Both the position numbers and the translations under genes were made by a program. A model generated the notes under the pieces. The model was not told the DNA's origin. It was given only the letters and a program-made list of their open reading frames with translations, and searched no databases. Positions 24,365 through 32,288 of a stretch of DNA of 35,122 bases are shown piece after piece. Each line of letters starts with the position of its first letter. The first letter of the stretch is position 1. The DNA comes from an uncultured Pseudomonadota bacterium. Lineage in GTDB: Bacteria > Pseudomonadota > Gammaproteobacteria > Comchoanobacterales > Comchoanobacteraceae. Location of the stretch: the NCBI GenBank assembly GCA_913020085.1, contig CAJVZW010000015.1, positions 1 through 35,122 on the forward strand, given 5' to 3'.

Positions 24365-25641
24365 ATGATAGCTAATACGCGAGTTGGCGAATGTCGCCAT
24401 ACCCATAGTGCAGCTGCAAGCGCACTCAGCGCGGCAGGTATTGCATCAGCAATGACTGCGCCCGTGAGTCCAATGCGAGGGATCAGTAAATAGGATAATA
24501 AACAAATTGCAACCAGTTTTACTTGTAGTATACGAGAGACGATTCTTTGTTGCCCCCCGAAAATCATGTAATCTAGGGCGGGTTGGCAGATTGTGTATAT
24601 ATGGTAGCAAATTGTGCATAAAACCAGATCTGGAATAATGGTCAGATAAATACTCCCAAAGCGAAGTAAAATCATTTCCGGGTACATAACTATAATCAAA
24701 GTAATCGACCATACGATCAGATAGCGAAAGCGATTTACATGCTTAAGATCCATCTGTAGCTCATCTAGCTGATTCATTTCAAGGTGTCGTGTAATGCGGG
24801 GCTTTAAATAGCTCTCCATTGACTTCGTGCCCAGATGATACGCAAATGTAATGGTTGTGATTGCGCCATAGAAACCAAGCGTCGCATCGGATAGTATGAG
24901 GCTTCCTGCTGGCGCCCATAATGCGTAGTACTGTACAAAGAAATATATGATGGAGCGGCTTAATGTAATGACAAATGTGGATAGCGTAAAGTGGAATCCA
25001 TCATTAATCCACTGGAGGCGGTCAGTTTGACGCGGTTTGGCTCTAGGTATTGGGAACTTGCTAATCATCGCCAAATAGATACTACAGCAGCACACAAATG
25101 AAGCACCGTAGCAAACAACGATATTGATTGTTGTAAGGGGGGTGTTGAAAAATGATAAGCCGAGGATCATTAGCGTGAAACTTAGAGACTGGATGACTGC
25201 CCGCGGGGCAAATGAGAATAGATAAGCTTTATTAAAAAGCAAATATTTATTAAGAATTGTGTCAACACAGATGATAGGAATCATGATAACACCGATCATA
25301 AGGCTGTTATCAATATAGCTGTAGTGGAAGCATAGATAAGACAGTGCCATCAGAACCAGCGATCGATTCATAAGAGAGCGAAACACCCAGCGTACATATC
25401 CATTGAGGTCATTTAGAAGATTTTGTTTTAGATAACGGGAGATATAGTAAAACAGCGCATAGTCTTGCCCAAGGATCATGATATGGCTGATGAAATGGAT
25501 GGCTTTGATTACAAATTTATATTGCCCAAAATCAGCAACACCCACTTGCGAAGAGATATAACTTTCAATAAAAAATATAATATTAAAGGAAATGACTGAT
25601 AGCACCGTGATTAGGCCACTGGTATAAATTAAATTAATCAT
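24361..25641 (-). CDS. Polysaccharide flippase-like (MOP superfamily) membrane protein
   Basis: The 426-residue protein is almost wholly hydrophobic, with about 12 membrane helices separated by short charged loops. The N-terminus (SGLITVLSVISFNIIFFIESYISSQ, VADFGQYKF) and the later LGFYGAITTITFAYHLG resemble Wzx/oligosaccharide flippases, which read QILLARLLGPEEFGLY and related. The LGFYG segment corresponds to the family's VGYYSAA-like region. No substrate can be inferred, and no glycosyltransferase lies nearby. It overlaps era by four bases upstream and recO by four bases downstream (ATGA both times), so it is built into the rnc-era-recO operon, where such a gene is not expected. A different multi-helix exporter remains possible. 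Confidence 0.6.
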   Translation of the reverse strand: MINLIYTSGLITVLSVISFNIIFFIESYISSQVGVADFGQYKFVIKAIHFISHIMILGQDYALFYYISRYLKQNLLNDLNGYVRWVFRSLMNRSLVLMALSYLCFHYSYIDNSLMIGVIMIPIICVDTILNKYLLFNKAYLFSFAPRAVIQSLSFTLMILGLSFFNTPLTTINIVVCYGASFVCCCSIYLAMISKFPIPRAKPRQTDRLQWINDGFHFTLSTFVITLSRSIIYFFVQYYALWAPAGSLILSDATLGFYGAITTITFAYHLGTKSMESYLKPRITRHLEMNQLDELQMDLKHVNRFRYLIVWSITLIIVMYPEMILLRFGSIYLTIIPDLVLCTICYHIYTICQPALDYMIFGGQQRIVSRILQVKLVAICLLSYLLIPRIGLTGAVIADAIPAALSALAAALWVWRHSPTRVLAII

Positions 25642-26474
25642 GAGCTATCAACTAAAATAAATGTTTTCAGGAATACAGGTGTTTGCCAGCGTGTTTCAAG
25701 AGATAGCCTGGCGGTTTGACCAATTTTTTTTATCATATCACCATTTTTTCCGATGAGAAGTTTCTTTCTGGATGCTCGGTCAGTGACAATATCAACGTGA
25801 ATATGTAGGATATGTTTCACCTGTTTAATTTCACGGATATTGATTTTTGTCATATAAGGAATTTCCTTACTTAGATGTGTCAACATGGCTCCTCTGATAC
25901 CATCTTCAATATCCTTTTTTTGTTGCTCAGTTTTTGACAATTCATCGATGTCTAACCAAGGTCGTTTGGGACACATTGATAATAGCAAATGCTTTAAGGG
26001 CACCATTGTTTGTTTTATTTTAGCTGAAATGGGTACAATAAAATCAAACTGGGTCATTTCACGTGCTTTAGCGATTAAATCCTCCTGTTCTTTTGTCTCA
26101 ATCAGGTCACATTTATTAATAAGCATAATCTGTTTATTTGCACGATGTGCGGACTGGATTATATGGTCATCCTCAGCTGTCCAGTTATTGGCAGCGATAA
26201 CCATCAAATTGATATCAGAGTCATACAAGCCTCGCGAGGCGATTCTATTTGCACTGCGATGATGATAAGGAGACTGCCGGCTTTGAATGCCCGGGGTGTC
26301 TACAAAGATTAATTGATGATTTTCCCAGTATATTACCGCTTTTAGTGATTGAATGGTGGTTTGAGGTTTTGCATTAACGCTGCAGATATTTCTCTCGGCG
26401 AGGGCGTTTGTGATCGATGATTTCCCAACATTTGGTTTTCCAAATAATGTAATTGTCCCGCTGTGTTTATTCAT
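25638..26474 (-). CDS. era: GTPase Era, ribosome assembly factor
   Basis: Ras-like GTPase with a C-terminal KH domain that assists 16S rRNA 3'-end maturation and 30S assembly. G1 is GKPNVGKSS, the G2 threonine lies in PQTTIQSLKAV, G3 is DTPGIQ, G4 is NKCD, and G5 is ISAKIK. The KH motif is LLIGKNGDMIKKIG. At 278 residues it is about 23 shorter than E. coli Era, stopping soon after the KH domain (VFLKTFILVDSS) where others continue with about 20 residues. Its ATG lies eight bases inside rnc, the classical neighbour, and the stop overlaps the flippase-like gene. Confidence 0.95.
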   Translation of the reverse strand: MNKHSGTITLFGKPNVGKSSITNALAERNICSVNAKPQTTIQSLKAVIYWENHQLIFVDTPGIQSRQSPYHHRSANRIASRGLYDSDINLMVIAANNWTAEDDHIIQSAHRANKQIMLINKCDLIETKEQEDLIAKAREMTQFDFIVPISAKIKQTMVPLKHLLLSMCPKRPWLDIDELSKTEQQKKDIEDGIRGAMLTHLSKEIPYMTKINIREIKQVKHILHIHVDIVTDRASRKKLLIGKNGDMIKKIGQTARLSLETRWQTPVFLKTFILVDSS

Positions 26475-27135
26475 TATCTAGTTGATCCAATAATCGGAGC
26501 ATTTCACTTGCAGCATCTTCTTCGGCGGCTTTTTTTGAGCTGCCTTTGCCTTCAGTCACGAGTTTATGCTGTGTCAAAATACATTCTGCTATAAAAATTA
26601 GTTTGTGTTGATGTCCCGTTGTGGTTTTTAATTCATATTCGGGGATTTTATGGCCATCTTTCTGGAGTTTCTCCTGTAGAATGTTCTTTGGGTTTTTAAG
26701 CAAGCCGGGGTTCATATTTTCTATTATGTCCTGATACAAAAATAAAATAACCTTTTCAGCTGAGGGTAAGTCTGAATCAATAAATATTGCACCAAAGATT
26801 GCTTCAAGCGAATTCGCCAACACGGCGGGACTTCTATGGGCTTGGTGATGATTAAACTGAATATATTCGCCCAGATGTAGTTCGGAAGCGATGATAGCGA
26901 GTGATTTCTTTGAAACCAGATGGCTTTTCATTAAGCTCAGCATACCTTCATCTGACATGGGATGTTTCTTGAAAAGGTAATGACTGATGACACATCCAAG
27001 CACTGCATCTCCTAAAAATTCTAAACGCTCATTGTCATTCTCATTTGAGCTCTTATGGGCACATGCGTTTTCTAGCAAGGATAAATCATTAAAATCATAA
27101 TTAAGCTTTTTCGACAAATTTTTATAAATGTTCAC
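26467..27135 (-). CDS. rnc: Ribonuclease III
   Basis: Double-strand-specific endonuclease for rRNA and mRNA processing. The nuclease signature NERLEFLGDAVLG (35-47) supplies Glu36, Glu39 and Asp43; Glu63 is in SDEGM and Glu111 in SLEAIFGA. The double-stranded RNA-binding domain (about 153-219) includes LQEKLQKDGHKIPEYEL and GSSKKAAEEDAA. Asn108 stands where E. coli has the conserved Asp114 of ADTVEAL (here ANSLEA). The start is GTG with AGGAG six bases upstream. It follows lepB after 64 bases, a gap with its own promoter-like site, and overlaps era. 222 residues against 226 in E. coli. Confidence 0.95.
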   Translation of the reverse strand: MNIYKNLSKKLNYDFNDLSLLENACAHKSSNENDNERLEFLGDAVLGCVISHYLFKKHPMSDEGMLSLMKSHLVSKKSLAIIASELHLGEYIQFNHHQAHRSPAVLANSLEAIFGAIFIDSDLPSAEKVILFLYQDIIENMNPGLLKNPKNILQEKLQKDGHKIPEYELKTTTGHQHKLIFIAECILTQHKLVTEGKGSSKKAAEEDAASEMLRLLDQLDNE

Positions 27136-27153
27136 AAACCTCTCCTGGGTTTT

Positions 27154-27182
27154 ATTTTAACGCTTCTTTATTTGTTATGCAA
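27154..27182 (-). promoter_or_regulatory. Candidate promoter for rnc-era-flippase-recO
   Basis: On the - strand TTGCAT (27182-27177) is followed after 17 bases by TAAAAT (27159-27154). The -10 matches five of six, the -35 only three of six. It lies in one of the few real gaps of this strand, between lepB and rnc, and would give a leader of about 15 bases. Confidence 0.35.
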
Positions 27183-27199
27183 TTGAAAAAGAGACATCA

Positions 27200-28420
27200 T
27201 CACAATGACTTACCGATACGAGATTGATCGATTTCGCCCGTAAATGGGCTCCAGTTCATCCAGATGTAAAAGGCCTTTCCAATAAGATAGTCACGAGACA
27301 CGGGGCCAAAAATTCTTGAATCACCACTGTTATCACGATTATCACCCATCATGAAATAGTGATTAACTGGAATGACAATATCTGTTAAATCATTTGAGTA
27401 GGTTGGCGATATTTGGATCTCATGCGTCTTTCCAGGTAGAAATTCAGTTAATTGGATAGTTTGTTGACTGTGTTTGGCGGTGGTATTAACAGTTTGGGTT
27501 ACCGGAGTACCATTGATGATAAGTTGTTTATTTTTATATACAATATGGTCGCCAGGCATCCCAACAACACGTTTTACTAGCTTCTCTTCGCCCTTCGGGT
27601 TTTGGAAAACTACAATATCGCCACGCTGCGGGGTACCTATCGGGATGATTTCAGTTTGGGTAATGGGGAGTCTCAAGCCATATGCGTATTGATTAACGAG
27701 CAAGAAGTCACCTGGCATAATTGTTGGTTCAAGTGATCCAGTAGGAACTTGATAAGGTTGCACCACAAAGAAACGAATCAGCGCGATAATCAATAGCGGT
27801 ATAAAATACTGATTTGAAAAGGGTACTAACAAGCTTCTGGAGATTTTTCGCTGAACAATGGGTGAGTATTTAACGATACCCATTAATAATGTCAGCGCCA
27901 CGAATAGGCTTTCGACATTAAAAATTAGAATAACACTGATGCCTGCTGAGAAATAAAATAACTTATAAAGTCTTTCATGCCAGGGTTTAAATGCGTATTG
28001 TGAATAGATAAACACATTGATACAGGAAAGCATGGCGGTGAGTAATAAGAAGACAGAGGGTGCCTGGGCAAAAAAGTTAAATAGGATTCTTAGCTCTTGT
28101 GAAAATGAATAAAGGCAAGATATAAGAACCCCAAGGAATACGAACTCTTTTGCAACATCATAAATGGCTTCCTCTAGCAGAGTTTTCGTTGAATACTTCC
28201 AATAATAACTGGCAATGATGACGCTGGGTATACCTACAACCAGTAATGTGACTTGCATTCCAAATAAAAGATTTACAGCTACTGCCAAAATAAATGAGCC
28301 AAAAAATATACAAGGATCAGTCAATTCATTGTACGATTTATTTTTTGAACTAAGATATCCTGTGAGCAGAAGGGCGATACTTGCAAGCGCAGATAAGGCA
28401 GTGACATTATAGGCAAACAT
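27200..28420 (-). CDS. lepB: Signal peptidase I with a large N-terminal multi-helix membrane domain
   Basis: Removes signal peptides of exported proteins at the periplasmic face of the inner membrane. The catalytic part is normal: Ser229 in QVPTGSLEPTIMPGD (the residue after Ser is Leu, usually Met), Lys283 in LVKRVVGMPGD, and GDNRDNSGDSR. What is unusual is the N-terminus: about 205 residues with roughly six or seven hydrophobic helices come before the helix that leads to the serine, against about 90 residues with two helices in E. coli. Total length is 406 (E. coli 324, many others about 250). The ATG at 28420 has GGAAG five bases upstream; an in-frame ATG at 28432 overlaps the lepA stop and has no such site. 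lepA is directly upstream. Confidence 0.93.
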   Translation of the reverse strand: MFAYNVTALSALASIALLLTGYLSSKNKSYNELTDPCIFFGSFILAVAVNLLFGMQVTLLVVGIPSVIIASYYWKYSTKTLLEEAIYDVAKEFVFLGVLISCLYSFSQELRILFNFFAQAPSVFLLLTAMLSCINVFIYSQYAFKPWHERLYKLFYFSAGISVILIFNVESLFVALTLLMGIVKYSPIVQRKISRSLLVPFSNQYFIPLLIIALIRFFVVQPYQVPTGSLEPTIMPGDFLLVNQYAYGLRLPITQTEIIPIGTPQRGDIVVFQNPKGEEKLVKRVVGMPGDHIVYKNKQLIINGTPVTQTVNTTAKHSQQTIQLTEFLPGKTHEIQISPTYSNDLTDIVIPVNHYFMMGDNRDNSGDSRIFGPVSRDYLIGKAFYIWMNWSPFTGEIDQSRIGKSL

Positions 28421-28431
28421 AGTAACTTCCA

Positions 28432-30225
28432 TTATTTGTCGTTAACTTTTAGAACAGCAAGGAATGCATTTTGAGGTATGTGAACTCTTCCCACCTGCTT
28501 CATACGTTTTTTACCAGCTTTTTGTTTCTCTAGCAACTTTTTCTTTCTTGAGATGTCTCCTCCGTAGCATTTGGCTGTGACGTCTTTTCGCATTGCGCTA
28601 ACCGTCTCTCTGGCAATGATATTACTGCCTATGGCTGCTTGTATAGCAACAGCAAACATTTGCTTTGGTATTAACTCTTTTAACTTCTTGGCCAACAAGC
28701 GACCTAATGAATATGCGCGATCTTTATGTATGATTGTTGCCAGTGCATCTACTTTTTCACCATTAATCATGATATCAAGTCGAACTAATGTTGCTTGGCG
28801 AAACTCTTTAAAGTGGTAATCAAGCGATGCATAACCTCGACTTAACGATTTTACCCGATCAAAAAAATCAAGCACGATTTCACTCATTGGTATCTCGTAG
28901 TGTAATGCGACCTGTTTGCCATGATATTGAACATCTTTTTGTATCCCCCGTCGCTCTATACACAATGTCATGATATTTCCAAGATACTCATCAGGAGTCA
29001 GTATATTTACATCGGCAATGGGCTCATGAATCTCATCGATAAGATTAATATCAGGTAATTGACTTGGGTTACCAATTTCAACACGCTTGCCATCTTTTGT
29101 GACCACAGCAAATATCACGCTTGGGGCTGTTGTAATAAGGCTTAGGTCATACTCGCGTTCCAGACGTTCTTGAACGATCTCCATATGGAGAAGGCCAAGA
29201 AAACCGCAGCGAAAACCGTGACCAAGGGCATCTGAGTTCTCAGGTTCGTAAAATAATGCGGCATCATTGAGGTTCAATTTGGTGAGTGCATCTCTGAATG
29301 CCTCATAATCATCAGCTGATTGAGGAAAGAGGCCAGCATATACTTGAGGCTTACTTTTTTGGAATCCAGGCAGTACCTGCTCACATCCATTTTTTGCCGT
29401 TGTAATGGTGTCACCTACTGGTGCCCCGCTGACATCCTTAATCCCGGCAACTAAAAAACCAACTTGGCCTGCAATCAGAGTATCTTGATCAACCCTTTTG
29501 GGGGTAAAGAAGCCAATTTTAAGTACTTCATATTTCACGTCAGTAGACAGTATTTTGATTTGGCTTTTAAGTTTTATTTGGCCGTTCACGATACGGATCA
29601 ATGAGACAACGCCAAGATAGTTATCAAACCAAGAATCAATAATAAGTGCTTGTAAAGGTGCATCGATATCACCTATTGGGGGCGGTATTTGATGAACCAG
29701 TGCTTCTAGTAGGTGGTCGATTCCTTGTCCAGTTTTGCCGCTCACAGCAATGCTGTGTTCGGTATCAATACCAATTATTTCTTCAACCTCATTTTTTATT
29801 CTCTCTGGATCTGCCTGGGGCAAATCGATTTTATTTAGTACAGGTAAAATCTGTAGGTCATTTTCGAAAGCTGCGTAACAAACCGCGACAGTCTGTGCCT
29901 CGACACCTTGTGCACAATCAACAACGAGTAATGCGCCTTCACAAGCACTGAGAGACCTTGAGACCTCGTAGGCAAAGTCAACATGGCCTGGAGTGTCGAT
30001 GAAGTTAAGCTGGTAAGTTTGACCATTTTGGGCGGTGTAGTTGAGCGTAACCGATTGTGCTTTGATGGTAATACCGCGTTCCTTTTCTAAATCCATGCCA
30101 TCTAGAATACGATCTTGCATTTCTCGTGCATCAATACCTTGGCAGGATTCGATTAACCGGTCAGATATTGTGGATTTTCCATGGTCAATGTGAGCAATAA
30201 TTGAGAAGTTTCTGATATTTTTCAT
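28432..30225 (-). CDS. lepA: Elongation factor 4 (LepA)
   Basis: Translational GTPase that acts on ribosomes. Residues 1-180 are the G domain ([35 protein letters not shown]). The LepA-specific parts include [19 protein letters not shown] and the C-terminal [27 protein letters not shown]. 597 residues equals the family norm, with no indels noticed. The lepA-lepB order with the rnc-era group behind is standard for gammaproteobacteria. The stop shares bases with an ATG of lepB (TAATG). An extended -10 promoter candidate lies 25-53 bases upstream. Confidence 0.97.
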   Translation of the reverse strand: MKNIRNFSIIAHIDHGKSTISDRLIESCQGIDAREMQDRILDGMDLEKERGITIKAQSVTLNYTAQNGQTYQLNFIDTPGHVDFAYEVSRSLSACEGALLVVDCAQGVEAQTVAVCYAAFENDLQILPVLNKIDLPQADPERIKNEVEEIIGIDTEHSIAVSGKTGQGIDHLLEALVHQIPPPIGDIDAPLQALIIDSWFDNYLGVVSLIRIVNGQIKLKSQIKILSTDVKYEVLKIGFFTPKRVDQDTLIAGQVGFLVAGIKDVSGAPVGDTITTAKNGCEQVLPGFQKSKPQVYAGLFPQSADDYEAFRDALTKLNLNDAALFYEPENSDALGHGFRCGFLGLLHMEIVQERLEREYDLSLITTAPSVIFAVVTKDGKRVEIGNPSQLPDINLIDEIHEPIADVNILTPDEYLGNIMTLCIERRGIQKDVQYHGKQVALHYEIPMSEIVLDFFDRVKSLSRGYASLDYHFKEFRQATLVRLDIMINGEKVDALATIIHKDRAYSLGRLLAKKLKELIPKQMFAVAIQAAIGSNIIARETVSAMRKDVTAKCYGGDISRKKKLLEKQKAGKKRMKQVGRVHIPQNAFLAVLKVNDK

Positions 30226-30249
30226 CGAGTGAATAATTTTGCGTGGTTA

Positions 30250-30278
30250 AATTTACCATGAATAGCACCTAATAACAA
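30250..30278 (-). promoter_or_regulatory. Candidate promoter for lepA-lepB
   Basis: On the - strand TTGTTA (30278-30273), a 17-base spacer and TAAATT (30255-30250) with a TGG directly before it form a -35 plus extended -10 arrangement, four of six matches in each hexamer. It lies in the 70-base gap between trkA and lepA. Confidence 0.4.
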
Positions 30279-30295
30279 TTACTTTGGGTGTGCAA

Positions 30296-31576
30296 TCAGG
30301 CGCCAGGAAAGCTGGATGGCAGGGCGGATGCGATGAGAGTATTTTTCCACGAGCTGGGTGGAATTTCATGGCTGGAGAAAAAGATTATATAGTCACCCGC
30401 ATATATTGATTGTTCTGAGTCAAATTCAAGTAAACGGTGATTACGATAGATATAAATAGGTTTGAGATTAGGTGAAGGGTTTTCACCGGTTATCATTCGC
30501 ACACATATTAAATTACCGTGGGGTGATAGGTCATAAGTACGAACATTTTTCCGGTCAAGTAGTCTGCTGTAGATACTCTGAATAACAAGGGATTGAGGGG
30601 ATAACAGGATATCTATCTGATCCTGCTCAATAAGATTTAAATAATCATGTCTTGAAATCAGCGCCAGTGCACATCGACAGCCAATTTTTTTAGCTTGCAT
30701 GGCCGCGATTAGATTATCCTCGTCATCATCAGTCAGCGCTAAAAACCAATCACATGCTTGTATATTTTCTCTTGCAAGTATTTTCTGGTCTGCAAACTCA
30801 TCGTGGATAAATGTTACATTGGGGTGAAGGGATGCGTAATGCAAACAATTTTCATGAACAGGGTCAATAATTGTTAAGTTGATAAGATCAGATAGTAAAT
30901 AGCAAAGTTGACTTGTAAGGGGATTCGCTCCAGCGATGATCACTTTTTCTGTTTGGGTTTTATTTGGGTTGATAATATTAAGATTGTCCTGTGCATGTAG
31001 GCTTGGAAACAATGCCAATACCTCATTATCTGGCAGATGATCACTTTTAAGAAGTTTGTAATTTTTAGATGATTCTTTATTTTGAGGCTCACTCTCATCA
31101 AGCATAAAATGGATTGCCTTTAGCTGACCATTACACATGTCGTAGGCTTTTTTTGCGCCAGGGAATAGCAGAAGCTGTTTGATCGATCGAGCAATAATCT
31201 TTTCAGGATTTACAAACACATCTATTGGTAGATCATGGTCGCTAAAAAGTTCTCTTCTAACAACATAGTGATTGCTTGAAATCCTGGCAATTTTCGTCGG
31301 GACTTTAAAGATTGAATGAGCTACTTGGCAGGCAATCATATTCTGCTCATCATTTTGAGTTACAGCAATAATTGAGCGCGCTGTCTGTGCGCCTGCCTCC
31401 CTCAAGCTTTCAGGATAAGACGGCCTGGCACAAATGGCCCTGACCTCATTTTGCTCTTCAATTTGACTGAGCGCAACTTTATCCTCTGATATGACAGTAA
31501 CTAAGTGCCCATCTGCTGTTAACCGAGAGATTAACATGCTAGCTAGAGGATTTGATCCTAAAATGATAATTTCCAA
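30296..31576 (-). CDS. trkA: Trk potassium uptake regulatory subunit TrkA with altered nucleotide motifs
   Basis: Cytoplasmic partner of TrkH, with two RCK-type NAD-binding domains (about 1-205 and 206-426). Strong matches to E. coli TrkA: SLREAGAQTARSIIAVTQNDEQNMIACQVAHSIF in the first half, CDWFLALTDDDEDNLIAAMQAKKIG and IDILLSPQSLVIQ in the second. The glycine-rich loops are changed: residues 7-12 read GSNPLA where E. coli has GAGQVG, and 216-221 read GANPLT where it has GGGNIG. The first domain also lacks the acidic residue after beta-2 (TVISED), which the second keeps (IIDP). Length 426 against 458. The start is TTG at 31576, with a TATAAT box about 30 bases upstream. trkH lies 28 kb away in this window. 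Confidence 0.9.
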   Translation of the reverse strand: MEIIILGSNPLASMLISRLTADGHLVTVISEDKVALSQIEEQNEVRAICARPSYPESLREAGAQTARSIIAVTQNDEQNMIACQVAHSIFKVPTKIARISSNHYVVRRELFSDHDLPIDVFVNPEKIIARSIKQLLLFPGAKKAYDMCNGQLKAIHFMLDESEPQNKESSKNYKLLKSDHLPDNEVLALFPSLHAQDNLNIINPNKTQTEKVIIAGANPLTSQLCYLLSDLINLTIIDPVHENCLHYASLHPNVTFIHDEFADQKILARENIQACDWFLALTDDDEDNLIAAMQAKKIGCRCALALISRHDYLNLIEQDQIDILLSPQSLVIQSIYSRLLDRKNVRTYDLSPHGNLICVRMITGENPSPNLKPIYIYRNHRLLEFDSEQSIYAGDYIIFFSSHEIPPSSWKNTLIASALPSSFPGA

Positions 31577-31603
31577 GTAACTATCTCACACTGATTATCA
31601 TTC

Positions 31604-31609
31604 ATTATA
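31604..31609 (-). promoter_or_regulatory. -10 box for trkA
   Basis: On the - strand this is a perfect TATAAT, about 28-33 bases before the trkA TTG, giving a start of transcription near 31597. No good -35 hexamer is visible at the right distance. Confidence 0.35.
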
Positions 31610-31660
31610 ACGTAATCCAAAATAATTCGTATATTTCATATCGAATTTTAAAAAAAAGCA

Positions 31661-31669
31661 TGTTAAAAT
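31661..31669 (+). promoter_or_regulatory. Extended -10 promoter for petABC
   Basis: TGT followed by TAAAAT forms an extended -10 element (five of six in the hexamer) about 27 bases before the petA ATG. The upstream -35 region is AT-rich without a clear hexamer. It faces away from the trkA promoter in the same gap. Confidence 0.4.
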
Positions 31670-31696
31670 CAAATCTCATGCTACACAAGGATGATT

Positions 31697-32278
31697 ATGA
31701 GTAGTGAAGACGTTGACTTAAAAAAACGCAAATTTTTATCTCAAGCGACAACCGCTATTGGCGCGGTTGGTGTCTGCGGAGCAGCAGTTCCACTTATTTC
31801 TTATCTTACGCCAGGCCGAGAAGCCCAAATGTCAGCTAAGGCTGTAGAGGTTGATATTGCTGATATGAAAGAGGGTGAGCAAAGAACAGTTGTCTGGAGA
31901 GGCAAGCCAATATGGATTGTTCGTCGTTCAGTTGCTCAAGTGGATTCGCTAAAGAAGCTTGATGCGCAGTTAAGTGATCCAAATTCAGCGATAGAGCAGC
32001 AACCTGGCTACGCTCAAAATGCATATCGATCAATTCGTCCAGATATTCTTGTTCTTGTTGGTGTCTGTACCCACTTGGGGTGTGCACCTACTTATAGACC
32101 CGAACCTCAATCGATTGATGAGACTTGGCCAGGTGGGTTTTTTTGTAGCTGTCACGGATCAAAATTTGACATGGCTGGAAGAGTTTATAAAGGGGTTCCT
32201 GCACCGACTAACCTAGAAGTCCCCCCCTATCATTTTCTTAATGAAGATACGATTGTTGTAGGAAAAGATCGCGCATAA
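31697..32278 (+). CDS. petA: Ubiquinol-cytochrome c reductase Rieske iron-sulfur subunit
   Basis: [2Fe-2S] subunit of the bc1 complex that passes electrons from quinol to cytochrome c1. Cluster ligands are Cys124 and His126 (CTHLGC) and Cys150 and His153 (CSCHGSKFD); Cys129 and Cys152 would form the usual disulfide. The N-terminal helix (residues 14-37) anchors it in the membrane. The Tat-type signal before it reads LKKRKFL, with Lys-Arg in place of the twin arginine. AAGG at 31687-31690 fits the ATG at 31697 with a spacing of six, so the ATG at 31691 is rejected. 193 residues is normal. petB follows after 10 bases. Confidence 0.96.
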   Translation: MSSEDVDLKKRKFLSQATTAIGAVGVCGAAVPLISYLTPGREAQMSAKAVEVDIADMKEGEQRTVVWRGKPIWIVRRSVAQVDSLKKLDAQLSDPNSAIEQQPGYAQNAYRSIRPDILVLVGVCTHLGCAPTYRPEPQSIDETWPGGFFCSCHGSKFDMAGRVYKGVPAPTNLEVPPYHFLNEDTIVVGKDRA

Positions 32279-32288
32279 AGGAGTAATT

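Noticed and set aside
30255-30293. Possible hairpin between trkA and lepA (CACC and GGTG)
   Set aside because: The stem is only four or five pairs, the loop is long and no T-run follows in either direction.
31590-31612. A/T-rich stretch with GATTATCATTCATTAT that looks like a Fur box between trkA and petA
   Set aside because: At best about ten of nineteen positions match the consensus, no better than expected in AT-rich DNA.
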